Shown here: positions 24,881-33,789 of the stretch, piece by piece | Layout of the letters: each line of letters opens with the position of its first letter | How positions within the stretch are numbered: position 1 is the first letter of the stretch | Assembly: GCA_030426665.1 (NCBI GenBank) | Contig: JAUHYD010000003.1 | Location: forward strand, 1-64,000 | Direction: 5' to 3' | Source: Bacteroidia bacterium | GTDB taxonomy: Bacteria; Bacteroidota; Bacteroidia; Chitinophagales; Chitinophagaceae | Length of the DNA: 64,000 bases | Made by a program: the position numbers and the translations under genes | Notes under the pieces: generated by a model | The model's database searches: none | Told to the model about the DNA's origin: nothing | What the model saw: only the letters and a program-made list of their open reading frames with translations

Positions 24881-26068
24881 TCAGAAACTCCACTTCAGCC
24901 GTGCAAAAACAAACTGACCATAGCCGCCATAAATGGAACGAGAAGCTCCGAAGAATAACTGACCTCCTGCCAGAAACTCAACATTGTTGGAAATTGAAAA
25001 ATTTAAGAATGGTCCGAGAAAAAAAGAACCATCTGCAGGGGCAACTATCCCGGAAATGTTACCCCTAATAAGCGGCGTAAACTGGTAAGCAGCTTCTGCA
25101 AAAATGGAATGTCGGGCCGGCGAAAGTGTTTTGGCTGACACTACCTGAGAGAACAGTATGTCCTGCCGGGCGCTGTCGGCCTTTAACATACCAGTACCGC
25201 AGTACAAGTACGATATATGTAAGTACATGCTGTTCTGAAACGTATAATTGGCCCCGGCCGATGCCGAAACAGAGACGTCGCCGGCTGCATTGCCTCCGTC
25301 AGGTACAAATGCAGTAATCTCGCCATTGAACCCTGCTCCCTTCATCACTCCCGACCAGCCTCCTCCTAACACATAATCCTTGTTCATCCATCCGCCTAAT
25401 ACCTGAATATCATAACTGCGCCATGAGAAACGATACAGACCGGCGGCAATGGTGGAATCTAACGTCTTTCCCGGTTTGTAGGCTACCTCTACATCCGATA
25501 CGCCTGAAGGGTAGTACTGTATGCGAATTCCATCGGCACCGGGTCGCTCTTCGTAATCGAAATTGAAGTACGAATACGCATTGAATATATCATTGGGGTT
25601 CCACACGAGATTCTGTCCCCAGTTAATCCGTTGCCGGCCTGTTGTTACTTCCCAACGCTTATGGGTGTATTTCAAAGAAAACCTATCTAATGTTGAATGT
25701 ACAATATAAGAAGGCCCTTTTGCGATTGTCTTCTGTAAGTCAAAGTAGCTGTTAACGCTCTTGAACAGTGCGCTATTTTGAGCCAGCAACCCTACCGAAG
25801 GGCCGTAATAGATGCGGTTTCTCATTCCGACATGCACCTGCCAGGCTTTGCCCGGATAATACCTGAAATCTTCCCGATTATGGATGAGGTTGATAAACTG
25901 CCAATCTGTATTGACATCGGTGAAGTGAGCGGTCTGCATATTTTTCAGATAACCACCTAATTCCCATTTCTTTTTATTTTCGGCTTCCTGTGCGTGTACC
26001 TGCATAGAGGCGTATGCCGCGAAAAACAAGCTAATCCTTAGTAAATAATAAAAGATGCGCACACTCAT
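24881..26068 (-). CDS. Outer-membrane beta-barrel protein, DUF1302-like
   Basis: The 395-residue product has a signal peptide (ending SMQVHAQ). It then shows alternating hydrophobic strands up to a terminal aromatic residue (RLKWSF), the mark of an outer-membrane barrel. The stretch GRQRINWGQNLVWNPNDIFN at about 142-161 matches the conserved motif of DUF1302-type barrels, often found beside LolA-like and transporter genes. Its start abuts the stop of the ABC ATPase gene at 26071, so it is the last gene of the TetR-LolA-FtsX-FtsX-ATPase operon. It is the likely outer-membrane end of that export route; cargo unknown. Confidence 0.75.
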   Translation of the reverse strand: MSVRIFYYLLRISLFFAAYASMQVHAQEAENKKKWELGGYLKNMQTAHFTDVNTDWQFINLIHNREDFRYYPGKAWQVHVGMRNRIYYGPSVGLLAQNSALFKSVNSYFDLQKTIAKGPSYIVHSTLDRFSLKYTHKRWEVTTGRQRINWGQNLVWNPNDIFNAYSYFNFDYEERPGADGIRIQYYPSGVSDVEVAYKPGKTLDSTIAAGLYRFSWRSYDIQVLGGWMNKDYVLGGGWSGVMKGAGFNGEITAFVPDGGNAAGDVSVSASAGANYTFQNSMYLHISYLYCGTGMLKADSARQDILFSQVVSAKTLSPARHSIFAEAAYQFTPLIRGNISGIVAPADGSFFLGPFLNFSISNNVEFLAGGQLFFGASRSIYGGYGQFVFARLKWSF

Positions 26069-26070
26069 GA

Positions 26071-26760
26071 TTATATGCCGGTTTTAGCGTCACCAACTAC
26101 TTTCCCGTCTTCCAGGGTAATGATTCTTCTCGCCTTGTCCATAACGCGCTGGTCGTGAGTAGAAAAAATAAAGGTCATTTCCTCTTCTTTATTCATGGTC
26201 GCCATCAATTCAAGAAGTACTTCCGTAGCATGAGAATCTAAGTTAGCGGTAGGCTCATCAGCCAGTACAAATTTGGGGTGTGAGGCAAGTGCTCTGGCAA
26301 CAGCTACCCGTTGTTGCTGCCCGCCGGACAAGTATTTTGGTCGCACATTTAGTTTGTCCTTCATGTCCAGTTTTTCGAGCAGATACTCAACCCGTTGCTG
26401 CATTTCTTTGCTGTCCCTGTGTTCCAGTTCCATTATAAACCGAATATTCTCCCGTACGGTGAGAACGGGTATCAGATTGTAAGCCTGAAATACAAAACCA
26501 ATATTATGTAACCTGAAATCGACCAGTTGTTTATCAGACAAGCGGGAAATATCTTCTCCCTCTATCCTTATCTTACCCTTCGTGGGTGCGTCAAGCCCGC
26601 CAATCATATTCAACAATGTGGTTTTGCCGCAGCCGGAGGGGCCGACGATTGCAGTAAACTCACCCTTGTCTATGCCCACACTCACACCATTAACTGCATG
26701 CACCGGCACCACAGATTCTGTATAAGTTTTATAAATGTCATCTAATTCAATTACAGTCAT
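26071..26760 (-). CDS. ABC transporter ATP-binding protein, LolD/MacB type
   Basis: This 229-residue ATPase drives the two FtsX-type permeases encoded just upstream. Motifs: Walker A GPSGCGKTT, Q-loop FVFQAYNLIPVLTVRENI, signature [15 protein letters not shown], Walker B FVLADEPTANLD and the H-loop FSTHDQRV. The VFQAYNLIP.LTV.EN and ADEPTANLD strings are typical of the LolD/MacB/FtsE branch. That branch acts by mechanotransmission rather than moving substrate through the membrane. It lies 21 bp after the permease gene at 26782. Confidence 0.9.
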   Translation of the reverse strand: MTVIELDDIYKTYTESVVPVHAVNGVSVGIDKGEFTAIVGPSGCGKTTLLNMIGGLDAPTKGKIRIEGEDISRLSDKQLVDFRLHNIGFVFQAYNLIPVLTVRENIRFIMELEHRDSKEMQQRVEYLLEKLDMKDKLNVRPKYLSGGQQQRVAVARALASHPKFVLADEPTANLDSHATEVLLELMATMNKEEEMTFIFSTHDQRVMDKARRIITLEDGKVVGDAKTGI

Positions 26761-26781
26761 ACTATAGTGTTTTATATTTTA

Positions 26782-27999
26782 TCATTCCTGCCGAACTGCT
26801 TCAGCTGGGTTCAACCTCGTAGCCCGACGCGCGGGGAAAAACGAAGAGAAAAGTGATATAATTATTACCATTGCGGCAAACTTTGGATAGAACCCGAAGT
26901 CAAGTTTCGGGTACACATGCGAGCTGAAACCAAGGGCGTTGATGCCGTCAGCTATCAACGACAGGTCGATACCCCGTGTACCGAAATAGCTGACTGTGAC
27001 AATACTCAACAACAGCCCGACCACGGCTCCCGTAAATGACAGAAATATGGTTTCAAGCACTATCATACGGAACACTTTTGCACGATTCATACCGATACAC
27101 AGCAATACGCCAAGTTCTCTTGTGCGGTCCATCACAGCCATCAGCATGGTATTGACGATGCCGAACGCAAGTGCCAACAGAATGATAAACACAAAAATGA
27201 AAGACATCTGGTCTATCGTTCCGGACATCAGTTGCAGCATTGGTGACAATTCCTGCCACGACTGTACCTGCAATTCCGGGAATTTGTTTTTCAGTTCTGC
27301 TTCAGTAACGGCGGTGGCCTCATCATTGTCTAAAAGCACATTTATTGCCGATGCACTACCAGCCGGGAACCCTATGATTTTTTGCAAGTCCGACTTCCGC
27401 ACAAACACCATGCGCTCGTTGAATTCACTATTGTGCAACTTGTAGATGCCTACAACCTTGAACGCACTGTAAGTAATCTCTCCACTATATGACTGTAACG
27501 TAAAAACAAGCCTTGAATGAATCCCTGCATGAAGCTTTTCTGCCAACTGCTGACCAATCAATACCTGATTTGATCTTCCCCTTCCTAAAAAATCTCCTTT
27601 GACCAAATACTTATCCAGCTCACTTACCGTGCGGAAATTTGCCGTATCTACCCCCGTGACCATAGTACCTGCAGATGCATATGCGGTCGATGCGATTGAC
27701 GTAAGCTGAATAGATGATGAAACACCCAGCACACCGGGCATAGTGGCAATCTCTTTTTGCACTTCGTCGGCATTGGCAACATTTACATGAAGATCATAGT
27801 TAAGTAAGAATTTCGGACTGTTGAGCTGTAGATGCCCTGTCTCTGTATGGATGGACGAGTAAGTCTGCTGACCGGTCATGCCTTGCATGAAGGCGTAAGA
27901 AAATATTCCCCCCCATAGTCCTAAAGCAATGGCAGCGATAACTACCAGACTTCGGACTTTGTTCCGCCATACATTTCTCCATGCAATGCTCACTATCAT
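26782..27999 (-). CDS. FtsX/LolC-E-like ABC permease, second of two
   Basis: The 405-residue inner-membrane protein has the FtsX/MacB layout: one N-terminal helix after SIAWRNVWRNKVRSLVVIAAIALGL, a large periplasmic domain (about 45-260) and three C-terminal helices (about 275-400). The end PARRATRLNPAEAVRQE is a classic MacB_PCD/FtsX tail. It lies 4 bp after its paralogue at 28004, and the two probably form a heterodimer with the LolD-like ATPase. Such complexes extract lipoproteins or pass force to periplasmic partners. The role here is inferred from the LolA-like and barrel neighbours. Confidence 0.88.
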   Translation of the reverse strand: MIVSIAWRNVWRNKVRSLVVIAAIALGLWGGIFSYAFMQGMTGQQTYSSIHTETGHLQLNSPKFLLNYDLHVNVANADEVQKEIATMPGVLGVSSSIQLTSIASTAYASAGTMVTGVDTANFRTVSELDKYLVKGDFLGRGRSNQVLIGQQLAEKLHAGIHSRLVFTLQSYSGEITYSAFKVVGIYKLHNSEFNERMVFVRKSDLQKIIGFPAGSASAINVLLDNDEATAVTEAELKNKFPELQVQSWQELSPMLQLMSGTIDQMSFIFVFIILLALAFGIVNTMLMAVMDRTRELGVLLCIGMNRAKVFRMIVLETIFLSFTGAVVGLLLSIVTVSYFGTRGIDLSLIADGINALGFSSHVYPKLDFGFYPKFAAMVIIISLFSSFFPARRATRLNPAEAVRQE

Positions 28000-28003
28000 T
28001 TTA

Positions 28004-29227
28004 TCACTTTTTTAGTGCACCAAGTATTTTGAACCTGCCAATGTACATCAGTGGGTATATTGACGCTGCGAAAGAAATAAGGAATACTGTTATTCCCTGA
28101 TTAACAAAAATATATGGGTCGAGCGATGCCGGCATAATAGGCTCCAACCCGAACTGTATGAACATTTCTGCTGCAGTACCTGTTATCTTAACAGGGTTTA
28201 TCTTAAAGTATAGTAATACAGGCAACGCTACCGCAACTCCCGAACTTATGCCAAGTAACCCAATGAATACCGTTTCGAAAAACAGCAGTATGGCGAGTTG
28301 TGATCGTCGCATACCTATCGCTATCATTACCGCAAACTCTTTGCTTCGTTCCATGGTCATCATCAGCATGGTGCCGAAAACACCGAATGCAATAACCACG
28401 TAAAGTATAAACAGCATAATTATGCCACCTGCATTATCACCGGCTATTTCCTGTGTCAACTCTTTGTTGAGCGTCTGCCAGTTTAGTACTTCCCATTGGT
28501 TGCTATCAAGTGCTTGTCTTAGTTGCTCCACCGTGGCTTGCTGGCGAGCAGGATCGTGCAGCAATAAGCTCATAGAGGTAGTAAGGTCCGGCGCGGCAAA
28601 AAGGTTACGTGCATTATGCAGTGAAAGGTACACTAATGCATTGTTCATCCGACCGTCAGGGAAATGAAAAATACCTGTGACAGGAAACTGTGCCGCAGCA
28701 GTTATTCCGTGATACCCCTGCCCCAGCAATACCATCGTATCGCCAACACGCAACCCCAGATAATTTGCTATTCCGTCGCCAACCAACAATCCATCGTAGC
28801 CATCTGTCAGGTAATGACCATCCGTTACTCTTCCGGAAATATTGTTCATTTTGTTTTCCAGTTCGGGAATTATTCCCGTTACCTGCACACCCTTTGTATG
28901 ATTGCCAGAAGAAGCCAATACAAAGGATTCTAACCGGGGCACCGAAAGCGAAACATTGCTGTTGGCAGTAAGTACACTATCCAGCATTTCACCTTTTTCA
29001 AAGGAATTGTTGATAGAACGATTATCCTGATATCCTTTGGCGTGAATCTGAATGTAACCCGTCGAAAAGCGAACAGCATTACTGGTCATATTAGCATAAG
29101 TTCCCTTCTGCAACGAACGCATGCAAACAGCAAGCAGCACCGCCAGAAATACCGAAGCTACTGTAATGAGTGTTCGGCGCTTATTTCGCCACAGATTTCT
29201 CCAGGATAATTTCAAATATTGTCGCAT
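28004..29227 (-). CDS. FtsX/LolC-E-like ABC permease, first of two
   Basis: The 407-residue paralogue of the 26782 product has the start LKLSWRNLWRNKRRTLITVASVFLAVLLAV, a long periplasmic domain (about 45-265) and three C-terminal helices. The segment GTMLMMTMERSKEFAVMIAIGMRRSQ is the conserved cytoplasmic coupling region of FtsX permeases. The usual PA..A...P.E tail is replaced by YPLMYIGRFKILGALKK, so the two subunits are not interchangeable. It starts 1 bp from the stop of the LolA-like gene. Confidence 0.88.
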   Translation of the reverse strand: MRQYLKLSWRNLWRNKRRTLITVASVFLAVLLAVCMRSLQKGTYANMTSNAVRFSTGYIQIHAKGYQDNRSINNSFEKGEMLDSVLTANSNVSLSVPRLESFVLASSGNHTKGVQVTGIIPELENKMNNISGRVTDGHYLTDGYDGLLVGDGIANYLGLRVGDTMVLLGQGYHGITAAAQFPVTGIFHFPDGRMNNALVYLSLHNARNLFAAPDLTTSMSLLLHDPARQQATVEQLRQALDSNQWEVLNWQTLNKELTQEIAGDNAGGIIMLFILYVVIAFGVFGTMLMMTMERSKEFAVMIAIGMRRSQLAILLFFETVFIGLLGISSGVAVALPVLLYFKINPVKITGTAAEMFIQFGLEPIMPASLDPYIFVNQGITVFLISFAASIYPLMYIGRFKILGALKK

Positions 29228-29228
29228 C

Positions 29229-29990
29229 TCATCGGAGTGATTTCATATGCTGCTGTGAAAAGAATGATTCGTCAAGACCCACATTAAATTCTATTTTGTC
29301 AAATTGCAGAACAGTCTTTTTACCCTTTTCCTTTACTGGCACAACTGTAAGTTTTGATGGCAAGTCACGGTCTGTAAAATGCCTTACATCTGTCTGAGTT
29401 TCCCTATTCACCAATCCTCCATCTTCATCATAATATTCCGCTTTTAAAAGGAAGTACTCCTTTGCAGCTATCCATAATACCACCTTCCCCCATATCACCG
29501 CCGCATCCTCTTTGGGCGTCAATACTATCTTAATTGTTTTGTAGCCACCTATTACTTCTTCTCCTGCCAGCTGGTGGGTATAGTCTGTTACCAATGAGTT
29601 GCGTTTTACTAAGTCGTTATTTGTAAAATCAGACCCCATCCAGCTCTGGCCCATCATAGATGGAGGTATACGTATTATCCGACTTACAGACGGCAACCAA
29701 TTCCACATTTCGTTTTTCCGCTTCAAAAAGGACTGCCCTTTATCCTGGGCGGGCGCTGTCACAAGAATCATATTATAGTCATTGCCGACAGACCATGTTT
29801 TCATACTTATTGTTCTCGTCCATTTGGGTCGCACTATCGTCATTGTTGCATCACTGCGACCCGATTTCCCATTCATCAGATTGATGGCGTTCTGTACTAT
29901 TTGTTTTGGGTCGGCTTGCTGCGCATAGGCGGTGTCTGCTACAGACCAAAACAATGCGCAGAAGAGTACTATGCCGGAAATTGTTTTCAT
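29229..29990 (-). CDS. Periplasmic LolA-like outer-membrane lipoprotein-sorting protein
   Basis: The 253-residue protein has a signal peptide (ending TAYAQQ) and the beta-rich LolA/LppX-like fold of the COG2834 outer-membrane lipoprotein-sorting group. Typical segments are TMTIVRPKWTRTISMKTWSVG, FLKRKNEMWNWLPSVSRIIRIPPSMMGQSWMGSDFTNNDL and LWIAAKEYFLLKAEYYDEDG. The conserved MGSDF.N.DL motif marks the subgroup found beside RND/FtsX transporters and DUF1302 barrels. It probably carries a lipid or lipoprotein between the FtsX complex and the outer membrane. The canonical LolA of the cell is expected elsewhere, so this is a dedicated paralogue. Confidence 0.82.
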   Translation of the reverse strand: MKTISGIVLFCALFWSVADTAYAQQADPKQIVQNAINLMNGKSGRSDATMTIVRPKWTRTISMKTWSVGNDYNMILVTAPAQDKGQSFLKRKNEMWNWLPSVSRIIRIPPSMMGQSWMGSDFTNNDLVKRNSLVTDYTHQLAGEEVIGGYKTIKIVLTPKEDAAVIWGKVVLWIAAKEYFLLKAEYYDEDGGLVNRETQTDVRHFTDRDLPSKLTVVPVKEKGKKTVLQFDKIEFNVGLDESFFSQQHMKSLR

Positions 29991-30009
29991 ATCATTTGGT
30001 TTACATTAT

Positions 30010-30588
30010 TCATGCGAATTTCTTTATAGTCAGCTTTATAACATCTTCTACCGGGTACATATCCGGTGCAACCATCAGGTCAAACATTATCCCGTCTAAT
30101 ACTGAGCCCAGCATCATGGCCTCTGCAAGCGGGTTCGGAACACCCCTATGCTTGAAGTAAGTGATAAAAATGCCAAGGTACCCTTGTATCATTTCCTCCA
30201 TCAACTTCTCAAATTTCGGAGTGGTATTCTTCTGAAGTACGATAATTATGTAGAGTCGCCAAAAGTTTGTTTCAGCAGTATACAACCCTATCATACCCCT
30301 TAAGGCAGCTTCAAATTCTGCCGGAGTAGATATTCCTTCCTTAGGCACAAAGGATAAGAACTCCCCCATTCGGGTCAGCCCATATACCAGCAATTCGTCA
30401 AGCAAGTCTTCTTTACTCTTAAAGTAAGAATACATCAACCCTTTAGATATGCCAGCCATTTCCGCAATCAAGCCTACTGTCGCACCATGATAACCACGTT
30501 CGGAAAACGCATTAAGGGCAGCGTCAAATATCAACTTCCGTTTGCTGTCCTTTAAGCTTGCTAATTGTTCTTCTGTTCGTGGCGACAT
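30010..30588 (-). CDS. TetR-family repressor of the LolA-FtsX operon
   Basis: The 192-residue regulator starts at ATG 30588 (MSPRTEEQLASLKDSKRK). The frame extends to 30654, but the extra 22 residues would read through the promoter and operator. The HTH is complete: IFDAALNAFSERGYHGATVGLIAEMAGISKGLMYSYFKSKEDLLDELL. The C-terminal 140 residues are the helical ligand domain, with no obvious ligand clue. A perfect 16-bp palindrome lies 7 bp upstream of the start and touches the -7 box, so autorepression of the whole six-gene operon is very likely. Confidence 0.88.
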   Translation of the reverse strand: MSPRTEEQLASLKDSKRKLIFDAALNAFSERGYHGATVGLIAEMAGISKGLMYSYFKSKEDLLDELLVYGLTRMGEFLSFVPKEGISTPAEFEAALRGMIGLYTAETNFWRLYIIIVLQKNTTPKFEKLMEEMIQGYLGIFITYFKHRGVPNPLAEAMMLGSVLDGIMFDLMVAPDMYPVEDVIKLTIKKFA

Positions 30589-30594
30589 GTTTAC

Positions 30595-30610
30595 GACTGA
30601 ATGGTCAGTC
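30595..30610. promoter_or_regulatory. TetR operator palindrome
   Basis: GACTGA-ATGG-TCAGTC is a perfect inverted repeat between the tetR start and its -7 box, covering the inferred transcription start. Such placement would block initiation when the repressor is bound. Confidence 0.75.
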
Positions 30611-30640
30611 AAAATTAAGATTTTAGTCCGAAACAACAAA
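30610..30640 (-). promoter_or_regulatory. Promoter of the TetR-LolA-FtsX operon
   Basis: Minus strand TAATTTTG (30610-30617) is a perfect TAnnTTTG -7 box. TTTG (30637-30640) is the -33 element, separated from it by 19 nt. This is the clearest Bacteroidota promoter in the window. Confidence 0.8.
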
Positions 30641-30868
30641 TTTTTACACAACAAAAAAGAAAATGTAGAAAAAACAGATACAGATAAACCAACTATTTGA
30701 TTTTTAAATAGGTGGTACTGTAGGGAAGTTTTTGAGAAAATATTTGAAGACTAATAAGTCTGATGCTAAGGAAAGATATCGAATCTGCGATGCCCGGTGC
30801 AACTATAGCATGACCTGCACATTGCCCGACAATAAAATGCCCTGCAACTAAAAGTTACCGGTTCCTTC

Positions 30869-32662
30869 CTAATCAATAATGTTCATTTTCTTCATTATAA
30901 AGGTGGCACTTTTATTTTGGCAGATACCTTCCTTCAACTTATAATCAAAGATCAGTTCATCATTAACTGTTTCTACCTCAAAGCACTTGTTGACAAGAAT
31001 ATCGGGATGCTCATAAGTAGTGTTGCAAACCTCCAGGTCATGCGTCGCAATGGCTCCGATAGCTGCAGTACGGATTATCTTTTCAATTACGCCAATAGTA
31101 CCACTACGTTTGTCATCAGAGTTCGTGCCACGCAATATCTCATCCAGCAACACAAAATGCGGAGCATCATCGAGGCGACTAATGATATGCTTCAAACGTT
31201 TTACTTCTGCAAAGAAGTAAGATTCGTTATCGGCAAGTGAATCTGACTGTCGCATGGAGACATACAAATCCATCGGTTGCAGGTTAGCGCTGGCAGCACA
31301 CACTACCCCACCCGCACCAGCCAACACCATATTGACACCAAGGGTACGCAAAAAGGTACTTTTGCCAGACATGTTGGAACCGGTTAGGATAACGAAGCGC
31401 TTGTCAACAAAAGAAATGTCATTGCAAATACGTTTATCATGAGCTATAAGCGGATGTCCAAGCTCCCTAAATGCAACAAGCCCCTTATCATTCAAGTCAG
31501 GAAAACATAAATCAGGATTGTTGAAACGTTGATTGGCTAATGAATTGATAGCTTCAAATTCACCAATGACATCGAGCCACTGCTCGATGTGTGCAGCATG
31601 ATTCTTTTTCCATACTAACAACCTTTGAAGGGCGTGAATATGGTGGAGATACAGCCCGTTCATACCAATAGCGGCAAATGGATTCTGAATATTTTCCATA
31701 GCCCCGTATATCGCAGCAAGTTCCTGCAGATGTGCGCTTGCATTAGTACCATTTTGTTCTAAGGTTTGCTGCAACGACTTTAGGTATTCGTCGGTAAATG
31801 TAGCGTCCTCAATAAGCCGCAACAGGGTCGCATAGGAGACTATTGTCTTCTGTATGGGCCCTGTGCCTGCAATGGCTTTCTTGATACGTTTAACAGTCAT
31901 AAAGAAAACTGCGAGATTTGCTCCTGCCAGCCACTCAATAAGGCGCCAAGAGATATCGGAACGGGTAATAGCATACATCACGATACTACAGCACAACAAA
32001 GCAGGCAACAAAAAAGAAATAAACCGCAACACCGTACTCAATGGAGCATCAGCTACCGCTGCCCAACGTAGCAGGCGTTTATAGCTATCCTCATTATCGG
32101 AAGTGATGCGCCCGGTAGCATAAAATTGCTGTCGCAGGGGCAATTGATCACTCATTGCAGCCACAGCACGCTGTCGCAGGGGGATTTCCGTTGCCGATCG
32201 GCGCTGCAACAACGACTGAGCAAGTGCATGGCACCCCATATACGTGGCAGTACGGTTGAGGTGTTGATAAAGGGATCTGTTACCGAAAATATCGAGGTCG
32301 GCAGCATAGGCATGCGAACCGTCATTATAAACAGCCCCATCTTCAAATGGCAATAACCCTTGACGTAAATATTCCGCCTCTTCTTCATTAATAAGCATTA
32401 ATTCCTGTGCCAATAGCTTTTCACGTAGTACCCTTTGCTGGCGTTTCACCAAAAAAACGAAGAGCGCAATAAGACCGACACCTACAAACAAATAAGCCGA
32501 CTGCTCTCTGCTGAACCAAAAATAAAATGCAAGACCCGCAAGCAGCAATGCCAATAATCTACTTAAACCTAAACGATAATGAATTTTCTCAGCGATACTG
32601 TAAGCAACCGCATATTGCTTTTGTCGCTCCTCATAACTTTCAATAATCTTCTCTTGTTGCAT
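30869..32662 (-). CDS. Membrane-anchored MutS-family ATPase
   Basis: This 597-residue protein has two hydrophobic hairpins near the N-terminus (about residues 35-80) and another pair at about 210-260. MutS core/lever helices and a MutS-type ATPase domain follow. Walker A reads ILTGSNMSGKSTFLRTLGVN and Walker B HFVLLDEILRGTNSDD, with the family's SGKSTFLR and TNS.D segments intact. It lacks the mismatch-recognition domain (Phe-x-Glu) of MutS1, so it is not the mismatch-repair protein. It resembles the Bacteroidota membrane MutS-like group of unknown role. It is monocistronic. Confidence 0.85.
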   Translation of the reverse strand: MQQEKIIESYEERQKQYAVAYSIAEKIHYRLGLSRLLALLLAGLAFYFWFSREQSAYLFVGVGLIALFVFLVKRQQRVLREKLLAQELMLINEEEAEYLRQGLLPFEDGAVYNDGSHAYAADLDIFGNRSLYQHLNRTATYMGCHALAQSLLQRRSATEIPLRQRAVAAMSDQLPLRQQFYATGRITSDNEDSYKRLLRWAAVADAPLSTVLRFISFLLPALLCCSIVMYAITRSDISWRLIEWLAGANLAVFFMTVKRIKKAIAGTGPIQKTIVSYATLLRLIEDATFTDEYLKSLQQTLEQNGTNASAHLQELAAIYGAMENIQNPFAAIGMNGLYLHHIHALQRLLVWKKNHAAHIEQWLDVIGEFEAINSLANQRFNNPDLCFPDLNDKGLVAFRELGHPLIAHDKRICNDISFVDKRFVILTGSNMSGKSTFLRTLGVNMVLAGAGGVVCAASANLQPMDLYVSMRQSDSLADNESYFFAEVKRLKHIISRLDDAPHFVLLDEILRGTNSDDKRSGTIGVIEKIIRTAAIGAIATHDLEVCNTTYEHPDILVNKCFEVETVNDELIFDYKLKEGICQNKSATFIMKKMNIID

Positions 32663-32802
32663 ATAGCCTTATGGTTGCCACAAAGGTGCATAAGTTCTGG
32701 GTAATACGCTTACTCATTCAGAACAACTTGCCGCTTTACACACCTCTGGCCACATCAGACCCAAACAATCTGACTGTAACGAACTATAATACCGTCAGCA
32801 TA

Positions 32803-33303
32803 TTATTCTCTTTTGCTTATTACGCAAATAGACTTTTGAAGCACCTGAGAGTTGGGAATGGTAATCGTTTCACCGCCCGGAGTGCGAACGTGCATAAAGA
32901 AATAAGTGAGGTCTACAATTTCCCCTTCAAACGGATAATCTTTATCCAGAACTTTGATGGTATCACCAATACGCATGGGGTGATTGAAGAAAATAAGAAT
33001 ACTGGATGTAATATTCGACAGTAGCGACCACTGAGCAAAAAACGCAATACCCAACGCTGTAATAAGAGTACTTACAAACACAGCGATCTCATTTTGTTTC
33101 AACCCCCAAATAGCGGAAAGAAAGATAAACACCAATCCGGTTATAAGTAAATTAGAAACGCGCATTATTGTCTTGCGACGCGACCGATGCATCTCGGCCT
33201 TTTTAAGCGCATTGTTCACAAACGCCATAATCACATACGAAATGAGAAAATAGGCACCTATTACTACAACCGTTTCAATAATCTGAATTTTGAGCATACC
33301 CAA
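32803..33303 (-). CDS. Small MscS-type mechanosensitive channel
   Basis: The 166-residue protein holds two or three membrane helices (about 10-30, 47-65 and the pore helix at 68-100). The MscS beta-domain start follows: HPMRIGDTIKVLDKDYPFEGEIVDLTYFFMHVRTPGGETITIPNSQVL. The pore helix region VSTLITALGIAFFAQWSLLSNITSSILIFF matches MscS but is less glycine/alanine-patterned. It ends soon after the IPN motif, so the C-terminal alpha/beta cage domain is missing, which makes it a minimal form. It should open under membrane tension to release solutes. Confidence 0.85.
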   Translation of the reverse strand: MGMLKIQIIETVVVIGAYFLISYVIMAFVNNALKKAEMHRSRRKTIMRVSNLLITGLVFIFLSAIWGLKQNEIAVFVSTLITALGIAFFAQWSLLSNITSSILIFFNHPMRIGDTIKVLDKDYPFEGEIVDLTYFFMHVRTPGGETITIPNSQVLQKSICVISKRE

Positions 33304-33343
33304 ATTTCGTACATTTTACGAGATACAACGCAATGCATTAGTG

Positions 33344-33351
33344 CAAAACTA
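33344..33351 (-). promoter_or_regulatory. -7 box of the mscS-like gene
   Basis: Minus strand TAGTTTTG fits TAnnTTTG, 40 bp upstream of the start at 33303. No -33 TTTG is present at normal spacing. Confidence 0.35.
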
Positions 33352-33763
33352 CACTTTGCCGATATTAACTTAGCGAGACCTGAAAAATACACTAAACAAG
33401 TATAGCTATTCCGGCCGAAGGTTTAATCTACATCAGAATTTGCCAATGCATAATGCCTATAAAACCCACTCACATTGCTACGATTCCAATCCTACCACAC
33501 AGAAAGAAACGATAATACTCAACCCAAATAAGACAACCAATAAAAGCAACAGCTTATAAAACCCTATACACCCCACCCCATTACAAAAAATCACACCTCC
33601 CCAGGTTGAAATAAGTATGTGTTCAGATCTTGCACAACAAATAACTAAAACAAATTACATCTTCAGTTGCACAATTGAAAAGTGTGAAAAATGTAACTTT
33701 TTGCAACTTATATATAACTATACTGGCGCAGGTAGTTGGAACTTTGATTTTCTATTAATTCAA
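33352..33763. other. Long gap upstream of the hybrid kinase gene
   Basis: No convincing gene is seen. The plus strand is C- and A-rich between 33420 and 33600, with few G residues. Near 33673-33713 GTTGCA/TGCAAC and AAAAGT/ACTTTT could pair into a leader stem. An ORF from 33617 matters only through its last part (MTPDEIYVVW at 33764), discussed with the kinase. Confidence 0.35.
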
Positions 33764-33789
33764 ATGACCCCGGATGAGATTTATGTTGT

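Noticed and set aside
30869-32662. Housekeeping mismatch-repair gene mutS or mutS2
   Set aside because: The mismatch-recognition domain and the Smr/KOW regions are missing and membrane helices are present.
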